A stretch of DNA of 33,948 nucleotides from NCBI RefSeq assembly GCF_018598585.1, contig NZ_JAHESD010000060.1, positions 1 to 33,948 of the forward strand, read 5' to 3'. The translations under genes and the position numbers were made by a program. Below, in pieces: positions 8,137 through 16,478 of the stretch. The notes under the pieces were generated by a model. The model saw nothing but the letters and a program-made list of their open reading frames with translations, had not been told where the DNA came from and did no database searches. The DNA comes from Chryseosolibacter indicum (GTDB lineage Bacteria; Bacteroidota; Bacteroidia; Cytophagales; Cyclobacteriaceae). The stretch's first letter is position 1; every line of letters starts with the position of its first letter.

Positions 8137-9765
8137 CTATCGCGTAATAGTAATCGTTTTCTTCGTTGTAACAGCTGTATTTTTTGTGGCAAGGGTGCTG
8201 ACGTATTTCCATTCTGCCTGTACCTCTGCCTTCGTAAATGTAGCTAATACAAATCCACGCTCAGAAGCATTTAAATATTCAAGATCGTCAACCAGAACTG
8301 CATTAGCCTGTTCGAAGCCCTGTATTGCTGTAGGATCTGCGCCAAAAATCGCCTCAAAGCCAGGAGAGGAAACTGATGGTGTTGCAATTTCAGCCCCCAC
8401 AACTTGTTTTGATGCTGTTGAAAGCTTTGAATACCATGCATTGTGCGTATCACCAGCAAGGGAGACTAAATTCTTTTCCAGTACTGATGCAAGTATTGCC
8501 TCACGTTCAGCAGGATAACCATCCCAAGCATCGAGGTTATAGGGTAGCACAGTTTCAACACGTGCTTTTTCTTCATTACTGACAGGCTGTCCCATCGCCA
8601 TTTTTGTTTTAATAGTTACTAACTCGCTTACTGTTTTGTTGTATTGAGCGAAGAGTTCTGGGGTCACGGCACCCGCAGCAATCTGAGCAGTAAGTAATAA
8701 CATTTCAGCGGGGATTAATATTTTTCCCATCAACACCTGACTTCCTAATACTTGCCAGCTTGCATTGCTTGAACTTAAAGTTGACAAAAGCCAATTACGC
8801 TGTTCTACACCTAAAATAGTTCGGTTGGGATTTTGCCAATCAGCTAAGAAAGCCGGGACGTTCAAGCCGACCTCGCTTACATAATTATTGTAGTCAAGTT
8901 GCTGATCTCTTCCGATGATGCGCGTATCCAGCATCATCAAGTTAAGTATTCCACCGAAGTCAAAAGCTCTATAGATTCTTGCGTGTTCTAGGACACGTGC
9001 GGGCAGGTATTCATGCCACACCTGCAATGCATTTGCCTTTCTTGTAGCAAAATCACCCTCGTTGGACTGATGGTTTTCTGCGCCGTTTTTATATGCATCA
9101 TTTGCAATTTCATGATCATCCCAAACACAAATAAATGGTTTGTGTTGATGTGCCTTTTGCAGCTGCTCATCGCCTCTATACTGGCGATACCTGGTTCGGT
9201 AGTCATCAATTGAAACAATTTCTCCTTCAGGTTTGTGTACCCGATTAAGTTGTCCAGTATTTCCATTTGATCCATATCCGCCTGCGGCATATTCATAGAT
9301 ATAGTCCCCTAAGTGAATGACAACGTCTGCATCTGATTCTGCCACTGCTCCATAAACATTAAATAATCCAGCCTGAAAGTTGGAGCACGAGACAACAGCT
9401 AGCTTGATCTGCGACACTTCGTTGCTTTTAGGAAGTGTTTTAGTTTCACCTGTTATTGAAGTGGATCCACTGCGGTCATTTCTAAACCGGTAAAAATATT
9501 TTGTATTAGACTGCAAGTTGCTTATATCAACATGTATGGTATTGTCATTTGCAGTGTCTATTTCTACTGATTCACTTACAAGAACTTGCTTAAAGTCACT
9601 TTCCTTGCTTACATCAAGAATAATAGTAGGCTTAGCTGTTTCATTTGCTGCAGGTGTATAACGTGTCCATAATATGACTTTATCTTGTGATGGATCAAAG
9701 CTTGCTACTCCTTCAAAAAAATCCAAATTGCCCCTCTGGTTTAAAGTTGTTGTCATCGTCTTCAC
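8137..9765 (-). CDS. phoD: PhoD-family alkaline phosphatase/phosphodiesterase, 5' end frameshifted
   Basis: This frame encodes a complete PhoD-like enzyme, which hydrolyses phosphate mono- or diesters outside the cytoplasm with Ca/Fe cofactors. Family motifs, numbered from the ATG at 9765, are: VVSCSN (124-129), HLGDYIYEY (151-159), WDDHEIANDAY (215-225), LDTRIIGRDQ (279-288), SLAGDTHNAW (435-444) and ATPSVSSPG (461-469). An N-terminal Fn3-like PhoD_N region (FFEGVASFDPSQDKVILWTR, YFYRFR) precedes the catalytic core. The first 15 residues (MKTMTTTLNQRGNLD) are unlike the family because the frame changes in a T7 run at 9715-9721; the true signal sequence lies upstream in another frame (separate entry). 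As read, the enzyme would lack an export signal. Leftward transcription ends at the hairpin at 8018-8040. Confidence 0.88.
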   Translation of the reverse strand: MKTMTTTLNQRGNLDFFEGVASFDPSQDKVILWTRYTPAANETAKPTIILDVSKESDFKQVLVSESVEIDTANDNTIHVDISNLQSNTKYFYRFRNDRSGSTSITGETKTLPKSNEVSQIKLAVVSCSNFQAGLFNVYGAVAESDADVVIHLGDYIYEYAAGGYGSNGNTGQLNRVHKPEGEIVSIDDYRTRYRQYRGDEQLQKAHQHKPFICVWDDHEIANDAYKNGAENHQSNEGDFATRKANALQVWHEYLPARVLEHARIYRAFDFGGILNLMMLDTRIIGRDQQLDYNNYVSEVGLNVPAFLADWQNPNRTILGVEQRNWLLSTLSSSNASWQVLGSQVLMGKILIPAEMLLLTAQIAAGAVTPELFAQYNKTVSELVTIKTKMAMGQPVSNEEKARVETVLPYNLDAWDGYPAEREAILASVLEKNLVSLAGDTHNAWYSKLSTASKQVVGAEIATPSVSSPGFEAIFGADPTAIQGFEQANAVLVDDLEYLNASERGFVLATFTKAEVQAEWKYVSTLATKNTAVTTKKTITITR

Positions 9766-9871
9766 AACTTATCATCATGGAGGGTAATAATGCGCTGCCG
9801 GCAGCTGCAACTACTGAATTTCTAATAAAAGTTCTCCTGCTAAGTTACTGCAGTATTTTTTCTTTCGACAT
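9715..9871 (-). pseudogene. Detached signal peptide and start of the PhoD-like gene
   Basis: From ATG 9871 the minus strand reads MSKEKILQ, a TAA at 9847-9845, then LSRRTFIRNSVVAAAGSALL, PSMMISC, EDDDNNFKPEGQFGFF and a stop. SRRTF-IRNS is a Tat-like twin-arginine motif, and ISC-EDDD looks like a lipidation site, as in exported PhoD enzymes. With six instead of seven T at 9715-9721 it would join as GQFGFFEGVASFDP, the standard PhoD start. Two lesions (in-frame TAA and +1 T) thus separate export signal and enzyme. Confidence 0.75.
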
Positions 9872-10374
9872 ATTTATTAATTAAGCTGGAAAAATATTTC
9901 GTTGCCGTATTGTAAATATGTAGTTATTGTAACCATAATATTAATATTTATAAGGTGAGGATATTAGATGTAATTCTCTTATAACTTCTCACGCGTATTA
10001 TGATAATATTTATTAGGGAAACAAGGAATGGTAAAGTAAGTTACCTTCGATGTTTTAAAAAAGGTAAGCAAGACACAGCTGAGGCTTATTAATGAGGGTT
10101 AAACTTTTAGGTAAGGGAATCTAAGAGACAGGATGACTTCTGACATTTGATGACAAAGGAATTGTGAAGGAAATGCCAGGTGTGGTCTTGCTAACTTTTA
10201 CTGTATAACAAGAATTATGTCCTGATCATAGCCCTGTACAGATTTCTTGTAAGACAACTGAATAACTGACTATGTAAAAATGAAATGCTTATGGTATTGG
10301 AGGAAGTGCTCGAAATAGCAAGATAGTGGCTTTCGCCACTATCTTTAAGAGAAGAATTACTTTTATTAAGATCG
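9872..10374. other. Intergenic region between PhoD-like gene and LRR lipoprotein
   Basis: No gene is supported. The right end carries a strong hairpin (own entry). A short plus-strand frame at about 10138-10206 (LTFDDKGIVKEMPGVVLLTF then a stop) has protein-like composition and might be the last scrap of a lost gene, but it is too short to assign. Confidence 0.3.
10320..10345 (-). terminator. Perfect 11-bp hairpin, terminator of the LRR lipoprotein gene
   Basis: AAGATAGTGGC (10320-10330) and GCCACTATCTT (10335-10345) are exact complements around a TTTC loop. It lies 30 bases past the stop of the leftward lipoprotein gene. The leftward tail (GCTATTTCG) is only weakly T-rich, so it may stop transcription imperfectly or act mainly to protect the 3' end of the transcript. 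Confidence 0.6.
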
Positions 10375-11889
10375 CTAATTAATCCAATGCCAGCTATACG
10401 CGTTTTCCAAAAAAATGATTTTGTTGGTGCTCTGTTCACTTAACTCTTCGTTTAACCTACTTGTATCAAATGTTACATTATACACTTCTTCCGTTGATGC
10501 ATTGTCATATAACGCATTTGTAATTCCGTCTGTCGTTTTCGTGGACATAGAGCCGCTAAGTTCAACAGTATACAAAGATCCGGTACTAATACTTAGATTA
10601 CTGATTTCACTTGTTCCTATATATAATCCAAAACTCTCTGCATTACTTCTCACATCGATGTTCTCGATATTGCATCCCTCCAGCCTTACTACCTGCAAAA
10701 CCGAATAGTTAGGCAAAGCAACATCTTTAAAATCAGACCCTTCAAGGGTTAAGTATTCAAGTTTTAAATTTTCGGTAAGGTCTAGTACACTCGAACTTGC
10801 GGAAAATCCCCTGAGAGTTAACATTTCCAAACCTGTCAATTGAGATACATCAACGCCCGCCGCGTATACAGCATGGTTTTCGAATAACCTGATTTTATGA
10901 AGGTCTCCCGTAATAGATATTATATTTTCATATGATTCATATTCATGTGATAAGTTAGCCGACGGCAACCAGTCTTCAGAGTCAAAATTTACTGTTTCAA
11001 TTGTCCCATCTCCCCAGTTGACGTATATAGTACCTGCTTCGGAAAATTGAAGTGAAAAGTCAAATACGCCGAGTGAATTAGGAGGAGTAATCGTAAATGC
11101 ATCATCTTTTGATACAAGTACCACTTTAATGCTACCTTGATCAATGCCTTCCATCAGTTCCTTATAGGAAAAGGTCTTAACAAAGTCTATAAAGTTCTCT
11201 TTCTTTACTACCAATTTATAGGATCCATCTTGTTGTCCGTCAAGAGGAATGTAATTAACCTTAGCACCTAGGGCGAATTCACCTACGAGTATACCATTAC
11301 TATATAAGGATGCTTTAGCATCGGTAAACTCGAGATTTTCCGATTGTCCCATCCTTGTCGCTATAAATACTGAGATTGGTAGTGTATCAATAACCTTTAA
11401 GTTGAAAGATGCATAACCAAAAGCATCCGGGTTATTTTTAACTGCATCAATTACTTCAATTTCAAAAGTTGAAATCTTTCCCTTTTCTACGGTAAGTGTA
11501 TAAGGTAAGGAATGAGATACCGCTGTGGCCAAAGGAGATCCTTGTTTCGGAGTAGCAAAAAGAATTTTATCGTCATTGTTGACAATAAGAAAATCTATTA
11601 TAGAATACTGACCTGTGTTTAATTGTATAGGCTCTGTAATATAGCTGTCTCCAAGTTTAAGAATAGAAACCGGATGGCGTGTAAGAACGGTGCCCGACGC
11701 ATTGGAAAGGCTTATCAATATCTTTACCCCTGAAGGTAAATGGGCCGCACTTCTACCTCCTGGATTTTCTGAAGATGGAATGCGTAACGTAAACTGTACC
11801 TGTTCTTTTTGAACTAATGGCTCTTCTTCAGAGCAGGCAAACATCAACAATGCAACTGCGAATGCAGTTAAGAGGGTTATTTTTTTCAT
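10375..11889 (-). CDS. Lipoprotein with PKD-like segment and leucine-rich-like repeats
   Basis: A 504-residue surface or periplasmic lipoprotein: signal peptide with lipobox LLMFAC (Cys19) followed by acidic SEEEP, which in Bacteroidota often goes with surface export. Residues about 30-150 are a beta-rich region resembling carbohydrate- or adhesion-type Ig-like domains (FTLRIPSS, GQYSIIDFLIVN). Around 286-330 there is a PKD-like stretch with YVNWGDGTIETVNF and LSHEYESYENIISITGDL. From about 350 to 450, irregular leucine-rich-like repeats follow (LTGLEMLTLRGF, NLKLEYLTLEGS, YSVLQVVRLEGC). This arrangement is known from Bacteroidota secreted BspA-like proteins; binding partners are unknown. It is monocistronic, with its own terminator and a candidate -7 element upstream. 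Confidence 0.75.
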   Translation of the reverse strand: MKKITLLTAFAVALLMFACSEEEPLVQKEQVQFTLRIPSSENPGGRSAAHLPSGVKILISLSNASGTVLTRHPVSILKLGDSYITEPIQLNTGQYSIIDFLIVNNDDKILFATPKQGSPLATAVSHSLPYTLTVEKGKISTFEIEVIDAVKNNPDAFGYASFNLKVIDTLPISVFIATRMGQSENLEFTDAKASLYSNGILVGEFALGAKVNYIPLDGQQDGSYKLVVKKENFIDFVKTFSYKELMEGIDQGSIKVVLVSKDDAFTITPPNSLGVFDFSLQFSEAGTIYVNWGDGTIETVNFDSEDWLPSANLSHEYESYENIISITGDLHKIRLFENHAVYAAGVDVSQLTGLEMLTLRGFSASSSVLDLTENLKLEYLTLEGSDFKDVALPNYSVLQVVRLEGCNIENIDVRSNAESFGLYIGTSEISNLSISTGSLYTVELSGSMSTKTTDGITNALYDNASTEEVYNVTFDTSRLNEELSEQSTNKIIFLENAYSWHWIN

Positions 11890-12616
11890 AAATTATAAAA
11901 AAGTTTTATCGCCCTCTTCCTGTCAAATTTATGCCAAGGGAAAACATCATCCATTTATCCGCTCAATGAGACGTTTTATCTACGTTATAAGAATTTCATC
12001 TGTAGAATTATTATAATCTTTGTAACGGCTATTGAACCAGACGGCCAGATTGCTACTGTTAATCCTTGACAAGGTGCGGACATTAAAGAGATCGTTAAAC
12101 ACTACCGAACGATCACACTCTTCGACGTTATGCAGACAACAAATTGTACACTTCTTCATGCCCATAACCACTATTTGGGCCTGTAGTGAACTGATGATTG
12201 ATTCATGTTGTGTTATGCTAATCTTGCCTTCATTCCTTACTAATCGCAGCCAATCAATGCTGCAAATCTTAATTTATTTGCTTGCCCGTTTTACAAAACA
12301 AGTAGCTGCAGTGAGCATGAACTATAGTGAAACAGTTGAGCAATATAAAGGTTGATAAAACCAAGGAACGATTGATGAAAGGTGGAAAACATTGTACCAC
12401 AAGGGCAACCTATAATTAAAAAGAAAGGCAAAGCTTGGCCAAAGAATTAGCGTAAGGTTTTAAGTCATTGTCAGTATTATTACCAAACTAAATATTACCC
12501 ATTGTACTGTAGTATCGTGTATCTTTTAAAAGTAATTGTATAATTAATACTTTTCATGTTTTTGCTGAACATCTCCATAACGTTTCATAACTTGACCGAC
12601 TAAATTGTCCCAGTCG
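11890..12616. other. Divergent intergenic region, no supported gene
   Basis: The region separates two divergent lipoprotein genes and must hold the promoter of the rightward heme protein; TATCTTTT at 12520-12527 is a one-mismatch -7 element, but its nearest TTG is only 15 bases upstream. A 63-codon minus frame at 11980-12171 (MKKCTICCLHNVEECDRSVV) has no known relative that I can name and no expression signals; I do not call it a gene. Confidence 0.3.
11924..11931 (-). promoter_or_regulatory. Candidate -7 element upstream of the LRR lipoprotein
   Basis: The minus strand reads TAAATTTG, an exact match to TAnnTTTG, 35 bases before the lipoprotein ATG at 11889. No convincing TTTG lies about 19 bases further upstream, so only half of the expected promoter is visible. 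Confidence 0.35.
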
Positions 12617-15600
12617 ATGAAACGATCGCTTTTATACATCAAGGTTAAAGCAAGAACCTTTAACAGGCTTCTTTTTATTTTGATTTGCTCTTCTTTTTTG
12701 GTTATAAGCTGTGATAAGAAAGAAGAGGTGGATTTGCGCATCAAACAAATGGACCCGACGCGAACTGCGGAAATGGCGAAATCAATTGAAGCAACAGTGA
12801 CCCCTCAACTTGCAGAAGGTCTTATTTTAAAATTGTGGGGTGTCGACTCTCTGGTTGCAGACCCGGTCTCGCTTGATATTGATGATGAAGGTAGATTGTA
12901 CTATACAAGAACAAACAGGCAAAAGAATTCTGAATTTGATATCAGGAGTCACCAAGACTGGGAGATTGAATCCATTAGCCTGCAAACAATTGACGACAAA
13001 CGCGCCTTCCTTCGAAAAACTTTGTCACCAGAGAATAGCGCAAAAAACGAATGGCTAGCCGATTTGAATAAAGACGGCTCTCACGATTGGAAAGATATGA
13101 CTATTCAAAAAGAACATGTCTACCGCCTTGAAGATACATCAGGGGATGGTATTGCCGATCTTTCACAATTAATGGTTGATGATTTTAATGATGAAGAGAC
13201 AGATGTTGCAGGAGCTATTTTGAAGCATGGAGATGATTTATTTATTGGCGTTGGGCCTGACCTGTGGCGGTTAAAGGATAAAAACGGTGATGGCATCATG
13301 GATGAGAAAAACTCGATTTCACATGGTTACGGTGTGCATATAGGTTTTGGTGGCCATGGTATGTCTGGGCTTGAGGTAGGACCGGAGGGAAAAATCTATT
13401 GGCAAATTGGTGACATTGGTTTTACCGGAATTGACAAGAGCGGGCAGAAATGGGAACATCCGAACAGCGGAGTTATCGTACGATCAAATCCTGACGGAAG
13501 CGATTTCGAAGTATTTGCGTATGGCAACAGAAACACGCACGAATTTGTATTTGATGAATATGGCAACCTGATTAGTGAAGATAATGATGGAGATCACCCT
13601 GGTGAGCGCGAAAGACTTGTCTACGTTGTCAACGGAGGAGATATTGGTTGGCGTACAAACTGGCAATTTGGAAAATACAGAGATCCTGACAACAACACAT
13701 ATAAAGTTTGGATGGATGAGAAAATGTACTTACCAAGATTTGAAGGTCAGGCTGCCCATATTATTCCAACCCTAGCAAATTTTATAAGCGGCCCAACTGG
13801 AATGCTTTATAATCCTGGTACAGCGCTGAACGATGAATACAAAAACACTTTTTTTGTTGGGGAATTTGTTGGTAATCCATCCAAGTCAGGTATCCATGCC
13901 TTTAAATTAAAACCTAAAGGTGCAGGCTTCGAGCTAGGTGATAGTAAAATGATTTTGAGCGGTGTCTTAGCAACTGGTGTGGATTGGGGACCTGACTGTG
14001 CCATGTATATGTCTGACTGGATTCAAGGCTGGGACACAAAAGAATTTGGCCGTATATGGAAGCTTGATGTTGCAGCGGGGCAAGATAGCGAAGTTCGAAA
14101 GCAGACGAAGGTACTGCTAGCCGCAAACTTTAACGATTATAAAGCTGAACAATTGAGCGATCTTTTAAAACATGCTGATATGCGTGTTCGTCAAAAAGCG
14201 CAATTCGAGTTGGCGACACGAGAAGATGAGGGACTTGAAGTGTTGAAGCAAAACATCAACCAGAAGGAACATCAGCTTGCACGTGTGCATGGCATTTTGG
14301 GAATTAGCCAGTTCGCAAGAAAAAATATCAAACATGCAGCATTATTGCTCCCATTGTTAAAAGATAATGATCCAGAAATAAGAGCACAGGCCTGTAAATG
14401 GATAGGAGATGTGCGGTACAAAGAAGCTGGTAATGCTTTGATACCACTATTGAAAGATAACTATGCAAGAGCCCGCTTCTTTGCTGCAGAAGCACTTGGC
14501 AGAATTACACATGATTCTGCCATTCAACCAATCATCCAAATGCTGCGTGAAAATAATGACGAAGATGTCTATTTAAGGCATGCTGGCAGCCTGGCTTTAG
14601 CAAGAATAGGAAAGGCGGACCCAATCATTGCGCTCGCACAAGATCAGTCTCGTGCGCTTCGCATTGCTGCGGTAGTAGCCCTAAGAAGATTAAAACATCC
14701 GGAGATTAGTGTATTTTTAAAAGACCAGGACGAGTTCATTGTAACAGAAACTGCAAGAGCCATTAACGATGACTTGTCAATTCCAGAAGCTTTGCCTGCA
14801 CTAGGTAATGTTCTGCAGGATAAGCGATTTAGTAATGAGCCTTTAATCAGAAGGGCGATTAATGCCAACCTTCGTGTAGGAAATGATGCCGCCATGCAAA
14901 ATCTAATAGATTATTCTCTCAGAGAAGGGGTTCCTACGGCAATGCGGGTGGAAGCTATTGATGCCTTAAGCACATGGGCCAAACCGTCTGTAGTAGATCG
15001 AGTGGATGGGCGTTACAGAGGTGTAGTCAGAAGAGATTTGAAGCATGTGCAGACTAAATCAACTCAAAGTCTAATTCAATTAACCGCAAATACGAATGCG
15101 TCTATACGTCTGCATGCGGTAACTGCGCTTGGTAAATTGCTGGTAGCTGAGGCTTCATCTGATCTCGTTTCAAGACTTAAATCAGATTCTGCCCCGGAAG
15201 TTCGCATTGCTTCTCTTCGCGCTTTAGCAAATCTTCCCGGTAACAAGATGGATGGCGCCATAAAACAGGCGTTGGCAGATAAAGACAAGCGTGTCCGTAT
15301 TGTTGGGTTGGAATTGCTTTCGAAGATGGACATTCCCGAATCACTCGCAGTCTCACTCTTAGCAGATGCTATCAATACAAAAACAACGGAAGAAAAACAG
15401 GCGGCCTTGCTTACTCTTGGAAACATACCTGTTCAGCATTCACAGAAAGTTTTTGATCAGCTTCTGACCAAACTTGAAGAAGGACAACTTCCTGCAGAAA
15501 TTCAGCTTGACCTGTCAGAGGCAATTGACCTAACCAAGTCTGCGGAATTGAAAACAAGATTTAAACAGGCTACTTCAAAGGCATCCAATTCTGCTGACTC

Positions 15601-16057
15601 GTTAAAAGTAAATTATGCGGGTGCATTAATGGGTGGCAATCCTGAGAGAGGACGAAGTATTTTCTTCAGGCATCAAACCGCACAATGTATGCGTTGCCAT
15701 TCTTTTGATGATTTTGGTGGAAATGCTGGGCCACGACTCAATGGAGTGGCTGCAAGACTTACCAGGGAACAAATACTGGAGGCATTGGTAAATCCAAGTG
15801 CACGCATTGCTCCGGGCTTTGGTATTGTGAGGCTGGAGCTAAAAGATGGAAGATCAGTAAACGGCATTCTGCAAGAAGAAAGAACAAAAGAATATGTACT
15901 TAAGTCAGGTGACAAACCCGATACAGTAATTAATAAAACTGATGTCGTAAATAGAACAAATTCAGCTTCAAGCATGCCTCCAATGAATATGCTCTTAACA
16001 AAGAAAGAAATCAGGGATCTTGTCAGTTTCCTTTCTACATTAAAGGGAGAGGATTAA
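12617..16057 (+). CDS. PVC-type heme-binding lipoprotein: dehydrogenase-like propeller, HEAT repeats, cytochrome c
   Basis: A 1146-residue lipoprotein (start ATG 12617; lipobox LVISC, Cys32). Residues about 45-480 form a membrane-bound dehydrogenase/PQQ-like beta-propeller of the PVC type (GLEVGPEGKIYWQIGDIGFT, RNTHEFVFDEYGNLISEDND). This part also has calcium-loop-like segments such as DTSGDGIADL and DKNGDGIMDEKN. Residues about 490-980 are HEAT-like repeats (DPEIRAQACKWIGDV, YARARFFAAEALGRI, APEVRIASLRALANL). The C-terminus is a monoheme cytochrome c with CMRCH at 1024-1028 and SMPPM as likely axial Met segment. Such proteins are thought to oxidise sugars or other carbon compounds in the periplasm and pass electrons on; the substrate is not known. 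No cofactor or partner gene adjoins it. Its transcript probably ends at the hairpin at 16382-16404. Confidence 0.88.
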   Translation: MKRSLLYIKVKARTFNRLLFILICSSFLVISCDKKEEVDLRIKQMDPTRTAEMAKSIEATVTPQLAEGLILKLWGVDSLVADPVSLDIDDEGRLYYTRTNRQKNSEFDIRSHQDWEIESISLQTIDDKRAFLRKTLSPENSAKNEWLADLNKDGSHDWKDMTIQKEHVYRLEDTSGDGIADLSQLMVDDFNDEETDVAGAILKHGDDLFIGVGPDLWRLKDKNGDGIMDEKNSISHGYGVHIGFGGHGMSGLEVGPEGKIYWQIGDIGFTGIDKSGQKWEHPNSGVIVRSNPDGSDFEVFAYGNRNTHEFVFDEYGNLISEDNDGDHPGERERLVYVVNGGDIGWRTNWQFGKYRDPDNNTYKVWMDEKMYLPRFEGQAAHIIPTLANFISGPTGMLYNPGTALNDEYKNTFFVGEFVGNPSKSGIHAFKLKPKGAGFELGDSKMILSGVLATGVDWGPDCAMYMSDWIQGWDTKEFGRIWKLDVAAGQDSEVRKQTKVLLAANFNDYKAEQLSDLLKHADMRVRQKAQFELATREDEGLEVLKQNINQKEHQLARVHGILGISQFARKNIKHAALLLPLLKDNDPEIRAQACKWIGDVRYKEAGNALIPLLKDNYARARFFAAEALGRITHDSAIQPIIQMLRENNDEDVYLRHAGSLALARIGKADPIIALAQDQSRALRIAAVVALRRLKHPEISVFLKDQDEFIVTETARAINDDLSIPEALPALGNVLQDKRFSNEPLIRRAINANLRVGNDAAMQNLIDYSLREGVPTAMRVEAIDALSTWAKPSVVDRVDGRYRGVVRRDLKHVQTKSTQSLIQLTANTNASIRLHAVTALGKLLVAEASSDLVSRLKSDSAPEVRIASLRALANLPGNKMDGAIKQALADKDKRVRIVGLELLSKMDIPESLAVSLLADAINTKTTEEKQAALLTLGNIPVQHSQKVFDQLLTKLEEGQLPAEIQLDLSEAIDLTKSAELKTRFKQATSKASNSADSLKVNYAGALMGGNPERGRSIFFRHQTAQCMRCHSFDDFGGNAGPRLNGVAARLTREQILEALVNPSARIAPGFGIVRLELKDGRSVNGILQEERTKEYVLKSGDKPDTVINKTDVVNRTNSASSMPPMNMLLTKKEIRDLVSFLSTLKGED

Positions 16058-16478
16058 TAAAACGGAAAGAGCTGCGTTCCGAGAAATAGATTGCACAGAG
16101 CATAAGTATCAATGGTAAGATCACTTGCCAGTTCTGTTACCCGCTATAAACGGAAGATTATCAGTCCAAAGATTGAGATGGAGTTTAAGAAAAGCCTAGA
16201 AGCAGTACGACTTTCAAACTTCATTAGTATGATCAGGTTTAGTTGAATAACATGAATGAAGATGAAGAAAACTTGCTGCGCAATTGAATTGAACTTCATT
16301 TACCAAGTGAGAGCAATTCTCTTCATTAATTGTGGCTTGAGTTACGAAAACTCCCTGACCGGATCCAAGAAACTAATCAAAAGAGACTATCCTTTGTAGT
16401 CTCTCTTGTGTTGTTTAGGCCTTGTTTTTAGTAGTCTTGGTCAAACATGCTATGCAAGCGCTGTTGCGGTTATTTGCA
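16058..16478. other. Convergent intergenic region with one strong hairpin
   Basis: This region lies between two genes that run toward each other. It holds the bidirectional terminator at 16382-16404. A 44-codon plus frame at 16112-16246 (MVRSLASSVTRYKRKIISPK) is not recognised and has no expression signals; it may be chance or a scrap of a lost gene. Confidence 0.35.
16382..16404. terminator. Bidirectional intrinsic terminator between convergent genes
   Basis: AGAGACTA (16382-16389) and TAGTCTCT (16397-16404) form a perfect 8-bp stem with a 7-base loop. Rightward it is followed by CTTGTGTTGTTT; leftward by TTTGATTAG. Its place between the stops of the heme lipoprotein and the permease suits a terminator used from both sides. 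Confidence 0.6.

Noticed and set aside
8108-8518. 136-codon plus-strand frame
   Set aside because: It lies wholly antisense to the PhoD enzyme, whose catalytic motifs fix the coding strand.
11980-12171. 63-codon Cys-rich minus-strand frame
   Set aside because: CxxC-like start looked like a zinc ribbon, but there is no second Cys pair in order and no expression signal.
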